From Caulobacteraceae bacterium UBA5005 (GTDB lineage Bacteria; Pseudomonadota; Alphaproteobacteria; Caulobacterales; Caulobacteraceae), in the NCBI GenBank assembly GCA_002398405.1, contig DGYN01000151.1:576-13524 (forward strand): a stretch of DNA of 12,949 nt, given 5' to 3'. Under the pieces are notes generated by a model. That model saw nothing but the letters and a program-made list of their open reading frames with translations, did no database searches and was not told where the DNA came from. Each line of letters starts with the position of its first letter. Position 1 is the stretch's first letter. The position numbers were made by a program, and so were the translations under genes. Shown in pieces: positions 1 through 6,961 of the stretch.

Positions 1-715
1 CGCCCTGCGCGCCGCCGGCCTCGCAGCGCCGCAGGGCCACCGGCCCCTGTCCCTGAGCTGCCAGTACCTCAATCCCGGAAAGTTCGACGAGGTCGAAATC
101 GCGACCACGGTGCTGAAAGCGGGGAAAAGCATCGCCTGCATCCGCGTCGATCTTCTCCAGGGCGAGCGTCATGTTCTGTCAGCCCAGGTCTGGACGACCA
201 ACCGCACTGAGGGCCCCATCGCCCGGGAGGCCAAGCGGCCCCGCGTCGCGCGCCCGGCCGACCTCGTCTCCCTCGAAAGTCATCCCATGGGGACCGGCCA
301 GCGGCACCCTTTCTGGCAGAACTTCGAGCGCCGCCCAGCCAAACAGCGAGTTCCCGGCGTCCCGGATCCCCGCGGAGCCCGGCTGGAGGGATGGTACCGC
401 TACCTGGATTTCGAAGAGACCCCCGATCCCTATCTCGATTTCAGCCGGGCCGTGGTTCTCATCGACACTCTTTTGTGGCCGACCTTCTTCTTCAACCAGC
501 CGCCGCCTGTCGACTACATCGCACCCAGCCTCGACCTCTCCGTCTGGTTCCACGAGGCCCCCGGGGCCCGCGACTGGCTGCTCCTCGACTCCCGTGCCGA
601 TACCGCCGGCGGCGGCGTCATATTCGGCGACGGCCGCATCTGGACCGACGACGGCCGCCTGATCGCCACCGGCGCCAGCCAGATGCTGGTCGCAGCGCTG
701 GCGCCCGGGTCATGA
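1..715 (+). CDS. Acyl-CoA thioesterase-like protein, C-terminal part (5' partial)
   Basis: The reading frame is open from base 2 to the TGA at 713-715, with no stop back to the window edge, so the gene starts outside. About 237 residues are visible. The C-terminal half carries SLDLSVWFHEAPG, WLLLDSRADTAGGG, then a GRIWTDDGRLIATGASQ-like segment. This is the usual ending of TesB-like, double-hotdog acyl-CoA thioesterases (4HBT_3 type), where the final strand carries a D-G-x-L-I/V-A motif and a conserved Gln. Such enzymes hydrolyse acyl-CoA to free acid and CoA in the cytoplasm; the acyl substrate cannot be told from this sequence. An internal GTG at 110 is open but lies inside conserved sequence, so it is not the start. 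The gene converges on the leftward lipoprotein gene, and their stop codons overlap in the palindrome TCATGA. Family is fairly sure, specificity unknown. Confidence 0.8.
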   Translation, partial: ALRAAGLAAPQGHRPLSLSCQYLNPGKFDEVEIATTVLKAGKSIACIRVDLLQGERHVLSAQVWTTNRTEGPIAREAKRPRVARPADLVSLESHPMGTGQRHPFWQNFERRPAKQRVPGVPDPRGARLEGWYRYLDFEETPDPYLDFSRAVVLIDTLLWPTFFFNQPPPVDYIAPSLDLSVWFHEAPGARDWLLLDSRADTAGGGVIFGDGRIWTDDGRLIATGASQMLVAALAPGS

Positions 716-2287
716 GGACGATTCCGGCCCTTTGATGAAGCCGCGCATCGTATTGAGAGCGACACGCGCCGCCTCACTCCCGGGGTCGTCCTTTCCCGAC
801 GCAGAGTCTCCCGCGGCGGAGGCCGCCGCGATTGCAAGGCTGAAAAACGGATCGGCGTTCAAATCCGGCGCATATTGCGGGCCGCCAATCGCTTTCAGGA
901 CCGTCACCACATCCTTTGGCGGCCGCTTGCCTGCCCATCCACTTAGGGCCTTTATTGCGGCCTCCCGAACGCTGAAATTTTCTTTGCGGCGGGTCTCGGC
1001 AGCTAGAGCGTACCGCGAGTTCAGCCCGCTGAAGACCGATTCAACCTCACTTTTGCGTTTGTCTTGCGCTTCCTTGAGCCCCTGGCCAGCCTTTGTCTTA
1101 TCCTCCGCCGTCGCCTGGGGGTTTGCATTGGTCTCATCCAGGGTCTTCTTGGCGGTACTCACCAGGGTCTGAGCGGCATCGAGCAAGGCCTTGGTCTTGT
1201 CAGCCGATACCAGTTTGCGAGCAATATCCTGGAAGGCGGCCACCCAGCCGCTCGTGCGGCTGCACTCGGCCAGGGGCTTGTCCGTCGGAAACAGCTTATC
1301 AACGAGAACCGAGCCATCCGCGCTGTCCGTCAGCGCCTTCTGCGCAGCCGCAAGGCAGACCCTGCCCTCGACGTCGAGCCGGGCGATGTCCGCCTCAAGG
1401 GCTTGCGCGGGAATTGTGTCCCCAACTTCCGGCACGGCAACGGGCGCTCCGGCGAAGACGGCAAGCACATGGTCTTTGGATCCACCTGCCACCGCGACAG
1501 CGGAGGCTGCGGCGCGCAAGGTGCGCACCTCCAAATCACGGTTCACCACTGCGTCCCGCATGCGAGAAAAGCCACGCATCATGGTGCAGTCGCCATGGAA
1601 GGCGAAGACGTCGGCCAGCGCCAGGCCCATAGGCCAGTCAGCGTAGGCCTTCTTCATGTTGGCCTCGATATTGCGCCGCCCTTCCATTCGTAGCTGCATG
1701 ATCGCGTCCGCGACCAGTTCAGCCCCTTGCTGGGCAAAAATGTTGCGGTCAATCGAAGCTCCGGTGGTGATGGAGTAAGCGCTGAGAGCGCTGAGCATCT
1801 CCGCTGTCTCAGCGGGCCGGACCAGACTCGCAGCGGTGGCAAACCCTGCTCCGAGCAGATCAGTGGTCATGCGGCTGGTGACCTGACCACTGCGCAGGGC
1901 CTGCACATAGGCATTACAATTGGCTGTGGATGACGCGACTAAGACGCTCACAAGGTCGTTGCGCACAGACTTTGGGTCCTCCGCCGCACCAACACTGATG
2001 ATTAATCTGTCGAAGTCGGCCTCGGTCATGGAGGACGCAGCGATCCGGCCTTTGATCTCGGCAACCGTTGCCTTGGCCGTCGTCGCCCTGGCTTCGCCCA
2101 CAGCGCCTGTATCCAGTTCCATCCGGGCGACAATCAGTCTTTCGAAGCTCGGCTGGTACTCACGCATGCGCTTGTTGTTGACCGTCGCCATCGAGGCCGG
2201 CTCGGTCTTGATGCCACGGCGGCCTGTCTGGCCGGCGAGACAGCCGCACAGAAGCATCGACAAACCAATGGCGATCCAAACCCTCAT
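710..2287 (-). CDS. Predicted 525-residue lipoprotein of unknown function
   Basis: I do not recognise this protein family. The chosen ATG (2285-2287) gives a clean lipoprotein signal, MRVWIAIGLSMLLCGC, with lipobox LCGC and the lipidated Cys at residue 16. A GGGGG ribosome binding site lies 5 nt upstream, at 2293-2297. An upstream ATG at 2368 would bury the signal behind 27 residues and is less likely. Residue +2 after the Cys is Leu, not Asp, which favours the outer membrane if sorting follows the usual Lol rule. The rest is mostly helical: a hydrophobic helical block at about 108-245 beginning SVRNDLVSVL, a charged Lys/Glu-rich coiled-coil-like stretch at about 361-435, and a C-terminal helical tail with AAIKALSGWAGKRPP. 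Four further Cys sit in the middle of the protein. GC looks lower than in the neighbouring housekeeping genes, so it may be accessory. That it is a real gene is supported by length, signal and ribosome binding site. Confidence 0.8.
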   Translation of the reverse strand: MRVWIAIGLSMLLCGCLAGQTGRRGIKTEPASMATVNNKRMREYQPSFERLIVARMELDTGAVGEARATTAKATVAEIKGRIAASSMTEADFDRLIISVGAAEDPKSVRNDLVSVLVASSTANCNAYVQALRSGQVTSRMTTDLLGAGFATAASLVRPAETAEMLSALSAYSITTGASIDRNIFAQQGAELVADAIMQLRMEGRRNIEANMKKAYADWPMGLALADVFAFHGDCTMMRGFSRMRDAVVNRDLEVRTLRAAASAVAVAGGSKDHVLAVFAGAPVAVPEVGDTIPAQALEADIARLDVEGRVCLAAAQKALTDSADGSVLVDKLFPTDKPLAECSRTSGWVAAFQDIARKLVSADKTKALLDAAQTLVSTAKKTLDETNANPQATAEDKTKAGQGLKEAQDKRKSEVESVFSGLNSRYALAAETRRKENFSVREAAIKALSGWAGKRPPKDVVTVLKAIGGPQYAPDLNADPFFSLAIAAASAAGDSASGKDDPGSEAARVALNTMRGFIKGPESSS

Positions 2288-2342
2288 TTCAGCCCCCAAA
2301 GCTTTGTGCGCAAGCTTGCAGAGGCCCGGGAAGGTCACAAGT

Positions 2343-2389
2343 AAAAAGTGTTTTTCTCCGTTAAGCACGCATGCCGCGCAACACTTTTT
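2343..2389. terminator. AT-rich inverted repeat, possible bidirectional terminator
   Basis: AAAAAGTGTT at 2343-2352 is exactly complementary to AACACTTTTT at 2380-2389, with a 27-nt spacer. The repeat starts about 7 bases after the I78 gene stop. It lies between that gene and the start of the large lipoprotein gene. On either strand the stem ends in five T, as in a Rho-independent terminator, but its core is AT-rich and the loop is long, so it would be weak. It could instead be an operator for the lipoprotein gene. Confidence 0.4.
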
Positions 2390-2396
2390 GGCGAAA

Positions 2397-2687
2397 TTAG
2401 CCGCACTTCACCGTTTTCACGATGCCGGTCTCTTCGTCGAAGACGATGTTCAGGCGTTCCGGCCGGTAGTCCATGGTCACCGGGCAGGTGGTGCAGGAGA
2501 CTCGGCGATTGCCCGGGGTCGTGGCCACGGGAATTTCGGTCTTGGGCCGGCCCACTAGACCCTGCAAGGCCGCGGCCCCACAGGTGTCCGGCGCCTTGCT
2601 TTGGCCGGGAGGCGGCGCCGCCTCGTTCTGCGTGCAGGCCGTGGCGGCCAGCGTCAGGGCGAGGACCGCGGCGAGGGATCTGATCAT
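2397..2687 (-). CDS. Peptidase inhibitor I78 family lipoprotein (96 aa)
   Basis: The 96-residue protein begins MIRSLAAVLALTLAATAC, a lipoprotein signal with lipobox ATAC and Cys18 as the acylated residue. A Pro-rich linker follows, then a compact domain. Its CGAAALQGLVGRP segment (36-48), PVTMDYRPERLNI (69-81) and terminal CG (95-96) are the hallmark of family I78 (Pfam Inhibitor_I78), small serine-protease inhibitors of the cell envelope. Cys36 and Cys95 probably form the usual disulfide. Unlike many members it also has a C-T-T-C pair at 65-68, just before the TMDYRPERLN motif. The start codon overlaps the holC stop by 4 bases (ATGA), with GGGAG at 2696-2700 as ribosome binding site, so translation is probably coupled. 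A longer open frame back to 2822 lies inside holC and would bury the signal peptide. The family call is strong; target protease and physiological role are unknown. Confidence 0.85.
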   Translation of the reverse strand: MIRSLAAVLALTLAATACTQNEAAPPPGQSKAPDTCGAAALQGLVGRPKTEIPVATTPGNRRVSCTTCPVTMDYRPERLNIVFDEETGIVKTVKCG

Positions 2688-3136
2688 TGCTGTTTCTCCC
2701 AGCCGCGGTCCGGATTTTCCTTCCAGTAGGAAACCGGATGGCCGTCGGCCTTCAATGTTTTCCAGCGCCCGCGCGCCAGGGAAAGAGCGTCCGCGTCGCG
2801 GCCGTCGAAAAGGATGATGCACCGCTGGTACGGATCCAGCGATCCGGGCTCGGCGCCGTCGAGCAGAAACAGCGCCTGGGCCCCGTTGGGATTATCCCCG
2901 GCCGTGGTGATCAGCACCGGCTGGCGCTCGGCCAACGGCTCGCCGGCCAGGCCGTGCGGCAGGAAACTATCCTCGCGATAGGTCCAGAGCTGCTGGTCCA
3001 GCCCCTCGGCCCGCTCCGTCGCGGTGGTTTTCACCAAGGCCCGCCAACCCTTGGCCAGGGTCTTGTCCAACAGCCCAGGCAGGGCCTGGTCGAGGCCGGT
3101 CCGCTCCAGGTGATAGAACCAGACCTCGCAGGTCAT
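2684..3136 (-). CDS. holC: DNA polymerase III subunit chi
   Basis: The 150-residue protein starts MTCEVWFYHLERTGLDQALP and contains LLDKTLAKGWRALVK (22-36), LWTYREDSFLPHG (50-62) and PVLITTAGDNPNGAQALFLL (73-92). It then has the conserved RCIILFDG (105-112) and a C-terminal W-x-x-x-K-x-x-G-H-P-x-x-Y-W segment (125-138). All are typical of the chi subunit, which in the clamp-loader complex bridges psi and single-stranded-DNA-binding protein. Its ATG follows the pepA TAG with no gap (TAGATG), and GAGGG at 3141-3145 inside the pepA end is its ribosome binding site. The pepA-holC order is widespread in Proteobacteria and supports the call. Its own stop overlaps the start of the I78 gene by 4 bases. 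Confidence 0.93.
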   Translation of the reverse strand: MTCEVWFYHLERTGLDQALPGLLDKTLAKGWRALVKTTATERAEGLDQQLWTYREDSFLPHGLAGEPLAERQPVLITTAGDNPNGAQALFLLDGAEPGSLDPYQRCIILFDGRDADALSLARGRWKTLKADGHPVSYWKENPDRGWEKQQ

Positions 3137-4615
3137 CTAGCCCTCGTAGTTGTCGGCGACGAGCCGGTCGAGCAGGCGCACGCCGAAGCCCGTGGCGCCT
3201 TCCGGTATGGTCGGAAAGGCCGATGGCTTTTTCCAGGCGGTGGAGGCGATATCCAGGTGCGCCCACGGCAGGCCGTTGACGTACTTCTGCAGGAACAGGG
3301 CCGCGGTGATCGAGCCGCCGTAGCGCGGGCCGACGTTCTTCATGTCGGCGGCCATGCTTTCGATGTGTTTCTCGTACTGCGGCGGCATGGGCATCCGCCA
3401 CAGGGGGTCGCCCGAAGCGCTCGACGCGCTGAGAAGTTTTGCCGCCAAGTCGTCGTTATTGCAGAATAACCCGGCATAATCGTTGCCCAGAGAAATGATG
3501 ATCGCCCCGGTCAGAGTGGCGAGGTCGACCATGAACTTCGGCTTGAACCGTTCCTGGCAGTACCAGAGCGCATCGGCCAGGACGAGGCGGCCCTCCGCGT
3601 CGGTATTGATCACTTCGATGGTCTGTCCGGACATGGAGGTGACGATATCGCCCGGCCGCTGTGCGTTGCCGTCGGGCATGTTCTCCACCAGCCCCAGGAC
3701 GCCGACTGCGTTGACCTTGGCCTTGCGCGACGCGAGCACGTGCATCAGCCCGGCGACGGCGCCGGCGCCCGCCATGTCCCACTTCATGTCCTCCATGCCG
3801 TCGGCCCCCTTGATGGAGATGCCGCCCGTGTCGAAGGTGACGCCCTTGCCGACGAAGGCCACCGGCTGAGCCTTGGGATCGCCGCCGTTCCACTGGATGA
3901 CCACGAGCTGGCTCTCGCGGCGGCTCCCCTGCCCCACCCCGAGAAGCGAGCCCATGCCAAGCTTTTCCATCTCCGCCTCGCCCAGCACCTCGACCTTGAG
4001 GCCAAGTTCCTCGAGCGCCTTCACCCGGCGGGCGAACTCCGCCGGATAGAGGATGTTGGCCGGTTCCGAGACCAGGTCCCGCGTGAAGGTCACCCCGTCC
4101 GCCAGGGCCGACAGGGGCGCGAAGGCCTCCGCGGCTGCGCCGGGATCGTCGCAGACGATGCGCAAGGTGGCGACCGACGGCTTCTTGTCGGCGGCCTCGG
4201 TCGTCCGGTACCGGTCGAAGCGGTAGGCCGCCAGCCGCACGCCCAGAGCCGCGTGGGCCGCGCTCTTCGAGCCGCCGTCGTGGGTGTAGAGGGTCAGGAT
4301 CTCCGAGCCCGAGGTCTTGGTCGCATGATAGGCGTGGGCCGCGGCGGCTTCGATCCCGGCATCGTCCAGGTCGGCCTTGACCCCCAGACCGACGATGACC
4401 ACACGCTGGGCCGCCACGCCCTGCGGCGCCACGATATCCAGGGTCTGGCCCTTGCCCCCCTTGAACCGGCCCGACGAGACCGCCTTCGCCACCGCCCCGC
4501 CCGTGGCCGCGTCGAAAGCCGCGGCGGCGGGGGTCAGTTCACCCTCGAAGGACCAGGCCGCGGCGGCTCCGACAAGATCGCGCTCCACCGGAACGGAGAC
4601 AAACTCGATCTGCAT
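3137..4615 (-). CDS. pepA: Leucyl aminopeptidase (cytosol aminopeptidase, M17)
   Basis: The 492-residue protein matches the normal length of PepA, a hexameric two-metal enzyme that removes N-terminal residues from peptides in the cytoplasm. The N-terminal regulatory domain covers about 1-165 and the catalytic domain the rest. The active site is complete: GKGVTFDTGGISIK (256-269) supplies Lys257, Asp262 and Lys269, KWDMAGAG supplies Asp280, and NTDAEGRL (337-344) supplies Asp339, Glu341 and Arg343. I chose the ATG at 4613-4615 because it begins MQIEFVSVPV and has GAGGAG 9 nt upstream. The frame extends to 4693, but those residues are not family-like and cross the candidate promoter. In E. coli PepA also binds DNA; whether this one does cannot be judged. 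It is the first gene of pepA-holC-I78 and is divergent from lptF. Confidence 0.96.
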   Translation of the reverse strand: MQIEFVSVPVERDLVGAAAAWSFEGELTPAAAAFDAATGGAVAKAVSSGRFKGGKGQTLDIVAPQGVAAQRVVIVGLGVKADLDDAGIEAAAAHAYHATKTSGSEILTLYTHDGGSKSAAHAALGVRLAAYRFDRYRTTEAADKKPSVATLRIVCDDPGAAAEAFAPLSALADGVTFTRDLVSEPANILYPAEFARRVKALEELGLKVEVLGEAEMEKLGMGSLLGVGQGSRRESQLVVIQWNGGDPKAQPVAFVGKGVTFDTGGISIKGADGMEDMKWDMAGAGAVAGLMHVLASRKAKVNAVGVLGLVENMPDGNAQRPGDIVTSMSGQTIEVINTDAEGRLVLADALWYCQERFKPKFMVDLATLTGAIIISLGNDYAGLFCNNDDLAAKLLSASSASGDPLWRMPMPPQYEKHIESMAADMKNVGPRYGGSITAALFLQKYVNGLPWAHLDIASTAWKKPSAFPTIPEGATGFGVRLLDRLVADNYEG

Positions 4616-4624
4616 GGTCCTAAA

Positions 4625-4633
4625 CTCCTCTTT
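4625..4633 (-). promoter_or_regulatory. Ribosome binding site of pepA
   Basis: On the minus strand AAAGAGGAG ends 9 nt before the ATG at 4615. This is the best Shine-Dalgarno match in the window and fixes the pepA start against the longer open frame reaching 4693. Confidence 0.7.
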
Positions 4634-4664
4634 CGCGCGGTTGTAGCAGCCGCCCGGCGGCGTG

Positions 4665-4693
4665 TAGAGAAGCCGTGCGCACCCCTGCGTCAA
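4665..4693 (-). promoter_or_regulatory. Candidate housekeeping promoter of pepA-holC
   Basis: On the minus strand TTGACGC (4693-4687) is followed after 13 nt by GCTTCTCT (4673-4666). This resembles the Caulobacter housekeeping consensus TTGaCgS, 10-14 nt, GCTANAWC. Read as an E. coli-type promoter, the -10 would be TCTCTA after 17 nt. A GCCGCC-C-GGCGGC palindrome (4649-4661) lies just downstream, in the predicted leader. Pattern match only. Confidence 0.45.
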
Positions 4694-4707
4694 CTCCCCG
4701 GACCTTG

Positions 4708-5826
4708 ATGAAGCTCTTCGAGCGATACCTTTTTCGGCAGCTCGCGGTCTCCACCTTCTGGGCCGTGGCCGCCCTGGCGGGGGTGGGGGTCCTGAGCCAG
4801 AGCCTTTCGGGCCTCGAACTCATCGTCGACCAGCGGCAGAGCGGCGCGGTGTTTCTCAAGATCACCCTCCTGGCCATGCCCAAGATGCTGGCCCTGATCG
4901 TGCCGCTCGGCCTCTACGTCGCCGCCCTGATCACGCTCAACCGCATGCAGGCCGAGCAGGAAATCATCGTCGCCCAGGCCGGCGGCCTCTCCCGCTGGGG
5001 CGTGGCCTCCCCCGCCCTGCGCCTGGCGACCTGGACGGCGCTCTTCATCCTCGTCGTGAACCTCTGGGTCAGCCCGCTGGCCTCCCGCAACATGCGCGCC
5101 GAACTCAACGCCGCCCGCGCCGACCTCGCCGCCGCCCTGGTGCGCGAGGGCCAGTTCACCAATCCCGCCAAGGGCCTCACCGTCTACGCCCAGGAGGTCG
5201 AGCGCGGCGGCCTGATGCACAACCTCTTCATCAACCACGAGGAAAAGCAGGGCGAAGGCGTCACCTACACGGCCCGCGAGGGCCTGCTGTCAAAACGCAA
5301 CGGCGCCCCCGTCCTGATCATGAAGGACGGCTCCACCCAGCGCTTCGAAGAGCGCGGCGCCCTGGTCTATCTGACCTTCCAGGAATACGTCTTCGACCTG
5401 CGCCCCTTCATGGCCATGAGCCAGGCCCCGACCACCAAGGCCGCCGACCGGTTCATGTCCGAGCTGCTCAATCCCCACCCCAAGGACGTCTGGGGCCAGA
5501 AGAACCGTGAGGCCATGCTGGCCGAGGCCCACGGCCGGATCGCTTCGCCGCTTTACGCCCTCACCTTCATGGCCTTCGCTATCAGCGCGGTCCTGGGCGG
5601 CGGATTTTCCCGTCTGGGCTACGCCAAGCGCATCGCCTGGGTCTCGGCCCTCGCCGTCTTCTTCCGGATCCTCGGCTTCGTGGCCCAGGAGGCGGCGAGC
5701 AACAGCCCGTCCCTGAACCCCCTGCAGTACGCCATGCCGGTCGCCGGGTTCGCCCTTGCCTTCACCCCCTATCTGATCGGCAAGGTCCGGCGGCCGAAAC
5801 GGGCCTTTGCGGAGGCCAAGAGCTAA
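4708..5826 (+). CDS. lptF: LPS export ABC transporter permease LptF
   Basis: LptF and LptG form the inner-membrane permease of the LptB2FG transporter, which extracts lipopolysaccharide from the inner membrane and passes it via LptC and LptA to LptD. The 372-residue protein starts MKLFERYLFRQL, the usual opening of this YjgP/YjgQ family. It has three N-terminal membrane segments (about 11-33, 52-77, 104-126), a soluble periplasmic beta domain (about 127-270) and three C-terminal membrane segments (about 279-299, 307-327, 338-358). The conserved RMQAEQEIIVAQAGG coupling-helix region is at 79-93. I chose ATG 4708 by similarity to the family start. A GTG at 4675 would add 11 residues that look unlike LptF, and neither start has a strong Shine-Dalgarno. 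No good promoter is visible in the 92 bp shared with pepA. The stop overlaps the lptG start by one base (TAATG). LptF versus LptG is assigned by gene order and sequence feel. Confidence 0.92.
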   Translation: MKLFERYLFRQLAVSTFWAVAALAGVGVLSQSLSGLELIVDQRQSGAVFLKITLLAMPKMLALIVPLGLYVAALITLNRMQAEQEIIVAQAGGLSRWGVASPALRLATWTALFILVVNLWVSPLASRNMRAELNAARADLAAALVREGQFTNPAKGLTVYAQEVERGGLMHNLFINHEEKQGEGVTYTAREGLLSKRNGAPVLIMKDGSTQRFEERGALVYLTFQEYVFDLRPFMAMSQAPTTKAADRFMSELLNPHPKDVWGQKNREAMLAEAHGRIASPLYALTFMAFAISAVLGGGFSRLGYAKRIAWVSALAVFFRILGFVAQEAASNSPSLNPLQYAMPVAGFALAFTPYLIGKVRRPKRAFAEAKS

Positions 5827-6920
5827 TGCGCCTTCGCCTCACCGCCATCGAGCGCTATGTCCTGGGCCAGACCGTGTTCGCCGTCGCCGGCGCGATGCTG
5901 ATCATCAGTTCGGTCATCCTGCTGATCGATTTCGTCGAGGTCGGCCAGCGGCTTGAACTTACCTTCACCGGCACAGCGCGCCTGGTCTCGATGAAGTCCC
6001 CCGCCGTCATGGTGGTCGTCGCGCCCTTCATGCTGCTGTTCGGCACCCTGGCGGCCTTCGTCAGCCTCAACCGCCGCTCGGAGCTGGTGGCCATGCGCGC
6101 CGCGGGCGTCTCGGCCTGGCGGTTCATCATGCCGGCGGCCACCGTCGCCTTCGCCTTCGGGATCCTCACGATAGCGGTCCTCAACCCCGTCACCGCCTCC
6201 CTCACCGACCGCTTCGAGCGCGAGCGCGCGGCCATCAGCGCGGGGGTGAGCACCGCCGCTCCCAAGGCCATCTGGCTGCGCCAGGGCGACGAACGCAGCC
6301 AGACGGTGATCCACGCCCGCTCCAGGGCCAATGTCCGCCCCGATGTCGTGCTCAAGGGCGTAACCTTCTACCTCTTCACCCTCGACAAGGACGGGGCGAT
6401 GAACTTCTCCCGCCGGATCGAGGCCAAGGAGGCCCAGCTAACCGCCGGCGCCTGGCGGCTCTTCCAGGTGGGCGAAGCCATGCCCGGCGGCGGGGCCCGG
6501 CGCTACGACACCATGCTGGTCCCGACCATGATCGCCGACGGGCGCGATGTGGAGCGGTTTTCCTCCCCCGACGCCATCTCGTTCTGGGCCCTTCCCCGGG
6601 TGATCCGCCAGACCGAACAGGCGGGTTTTTCCAGCCTGGGCTACCGCCTGCGCTTCCAGCAGCTCCTGGCGACCCCGCTGCTGTTCATGGCAATGTCGAT
6701 CCTCGCGGCCGCTTTCTCCCTTCGCCTCATGCGCCTGGGAGGCCTGGCGGCCCTCTCCACCTCGGGCGTCGCCCTGGGTTTCGTGTTCTTCTTCCTCAAT
6801 GAATTCAGCGGCGCCCTTGGCCAGGCCGAGGTCATCCCGCTCTTCGCCGCCGCCTGGGCGCCGCCCGTACTGGCCCTGCTGTCAGGGCTGACCTTGCTCT
6901 GCTATACCGAAGACGGCTGA
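5826..6920 (+). CDS. lptG: LPS export ABC transporter permease LptG
   Basis: This second permease subunit of the LPS exporter has 364 residues and the same architecture as LptF. Membrane segments lie near 13-36, 59-82 and 100-121, a periplasmic beta domain spans about 122-275, and further segments lie near 283-299, 309-326 and 337-358. It opens MRLRLTAIERYVLGQT and carries SLNRRSELVAMRAAGVS (80-96), the conserved cytoplasmic coupling region that contacts the LptB ATPase. lptB, lptA and lptC are not in this window. The start overlaps the lptF stop by one base, so the two subunits are probably made in equal amounts by coupled translation. The stop is followed by 41 nt before the preferred lptD start, the longest gap in the operon. 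Confidence 0.93.
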   Translation: MRLRLTAIERYVLGQTVFAVAGAMLIISSVILLIDFVEVGQRLELTFTGTARLVSMKSPAVMVVVAPFMLLFGTLAAFVSLNRRSELVAMRAAGVSAWRFIMPAATVAFAFGILTIAVLNPVTASLTDRFERERAAISAGVSTAAPKAIWLRQGDERSQTVIHARSRANVRPDVVLKGVTFYLFTLDKDGAMNFSRRIEAKEAQLTAGAWRLFQVGEAMPGGGARRYDTMLVPTMIADGRDVERFSSPDAISFWALPRVIRQTEQAGFSSLGYRLRFQQLLATPLLFMAMSILAAAFSLRLMRLGGLAALSTSGVALGFVFFFLNEFSGALGQAEVIPLFAAAWAPPVLALLSGLTLLCYTEDG

Positions 6921-6949
6921 TCGGGGTGGGCGCTTGTATCGACGCATCT

Positions 6950-6954
6950 AAGGG
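6950..6954 (+). promoter_or_regulatory. Ribosome binding site favouring the TTG start of lptD
   Basis: AAGGG lies 7 nt before TTG 6962-6964. The alternative GTG at 6926 has no purine-rich site at a suitable distance. This decides the lptD start together with the shape of the signal peptide. Confidence 0.45.
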
Positions 6955-6961
6955 TCTCTGT

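Noticed and set aside
1064..1693. Open frame of 209 codons antisense to the large lipoprotein
   Set aside because: The leftward frame has a lipobox, a ribosome binding site and sensible composition, while this one has none of these.
2288..2368. N-terminal extension of the large lipoprotein to an ATG at 2368
   Set aside because: It would place 27 residues before a textbook lipoprotein signal peptide and overlap the inverted repeat region. The ATG at 2287 has its own GGGGG site.
2687..3469. Open frame of 260 codons antisense to holC and the end of pepA
   Set aside because: It crosses the boundary of two well-supported genes on the other strand and looks like a composition artefact.
4675..4707. 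GTG start for lptF at 4675
   Set aside because: The added residues MRTPASTPRTL do not resemble LptF openings, while MKLFERYLFRQL does.
3740..4708. Open frame of 322 codons antisense to pepA
   Set aside because: It mirrors a complete PepA with all catalytic residues, has Arg/His/Gly-rich composition, and shows no signal or plausible ribosome binding site.
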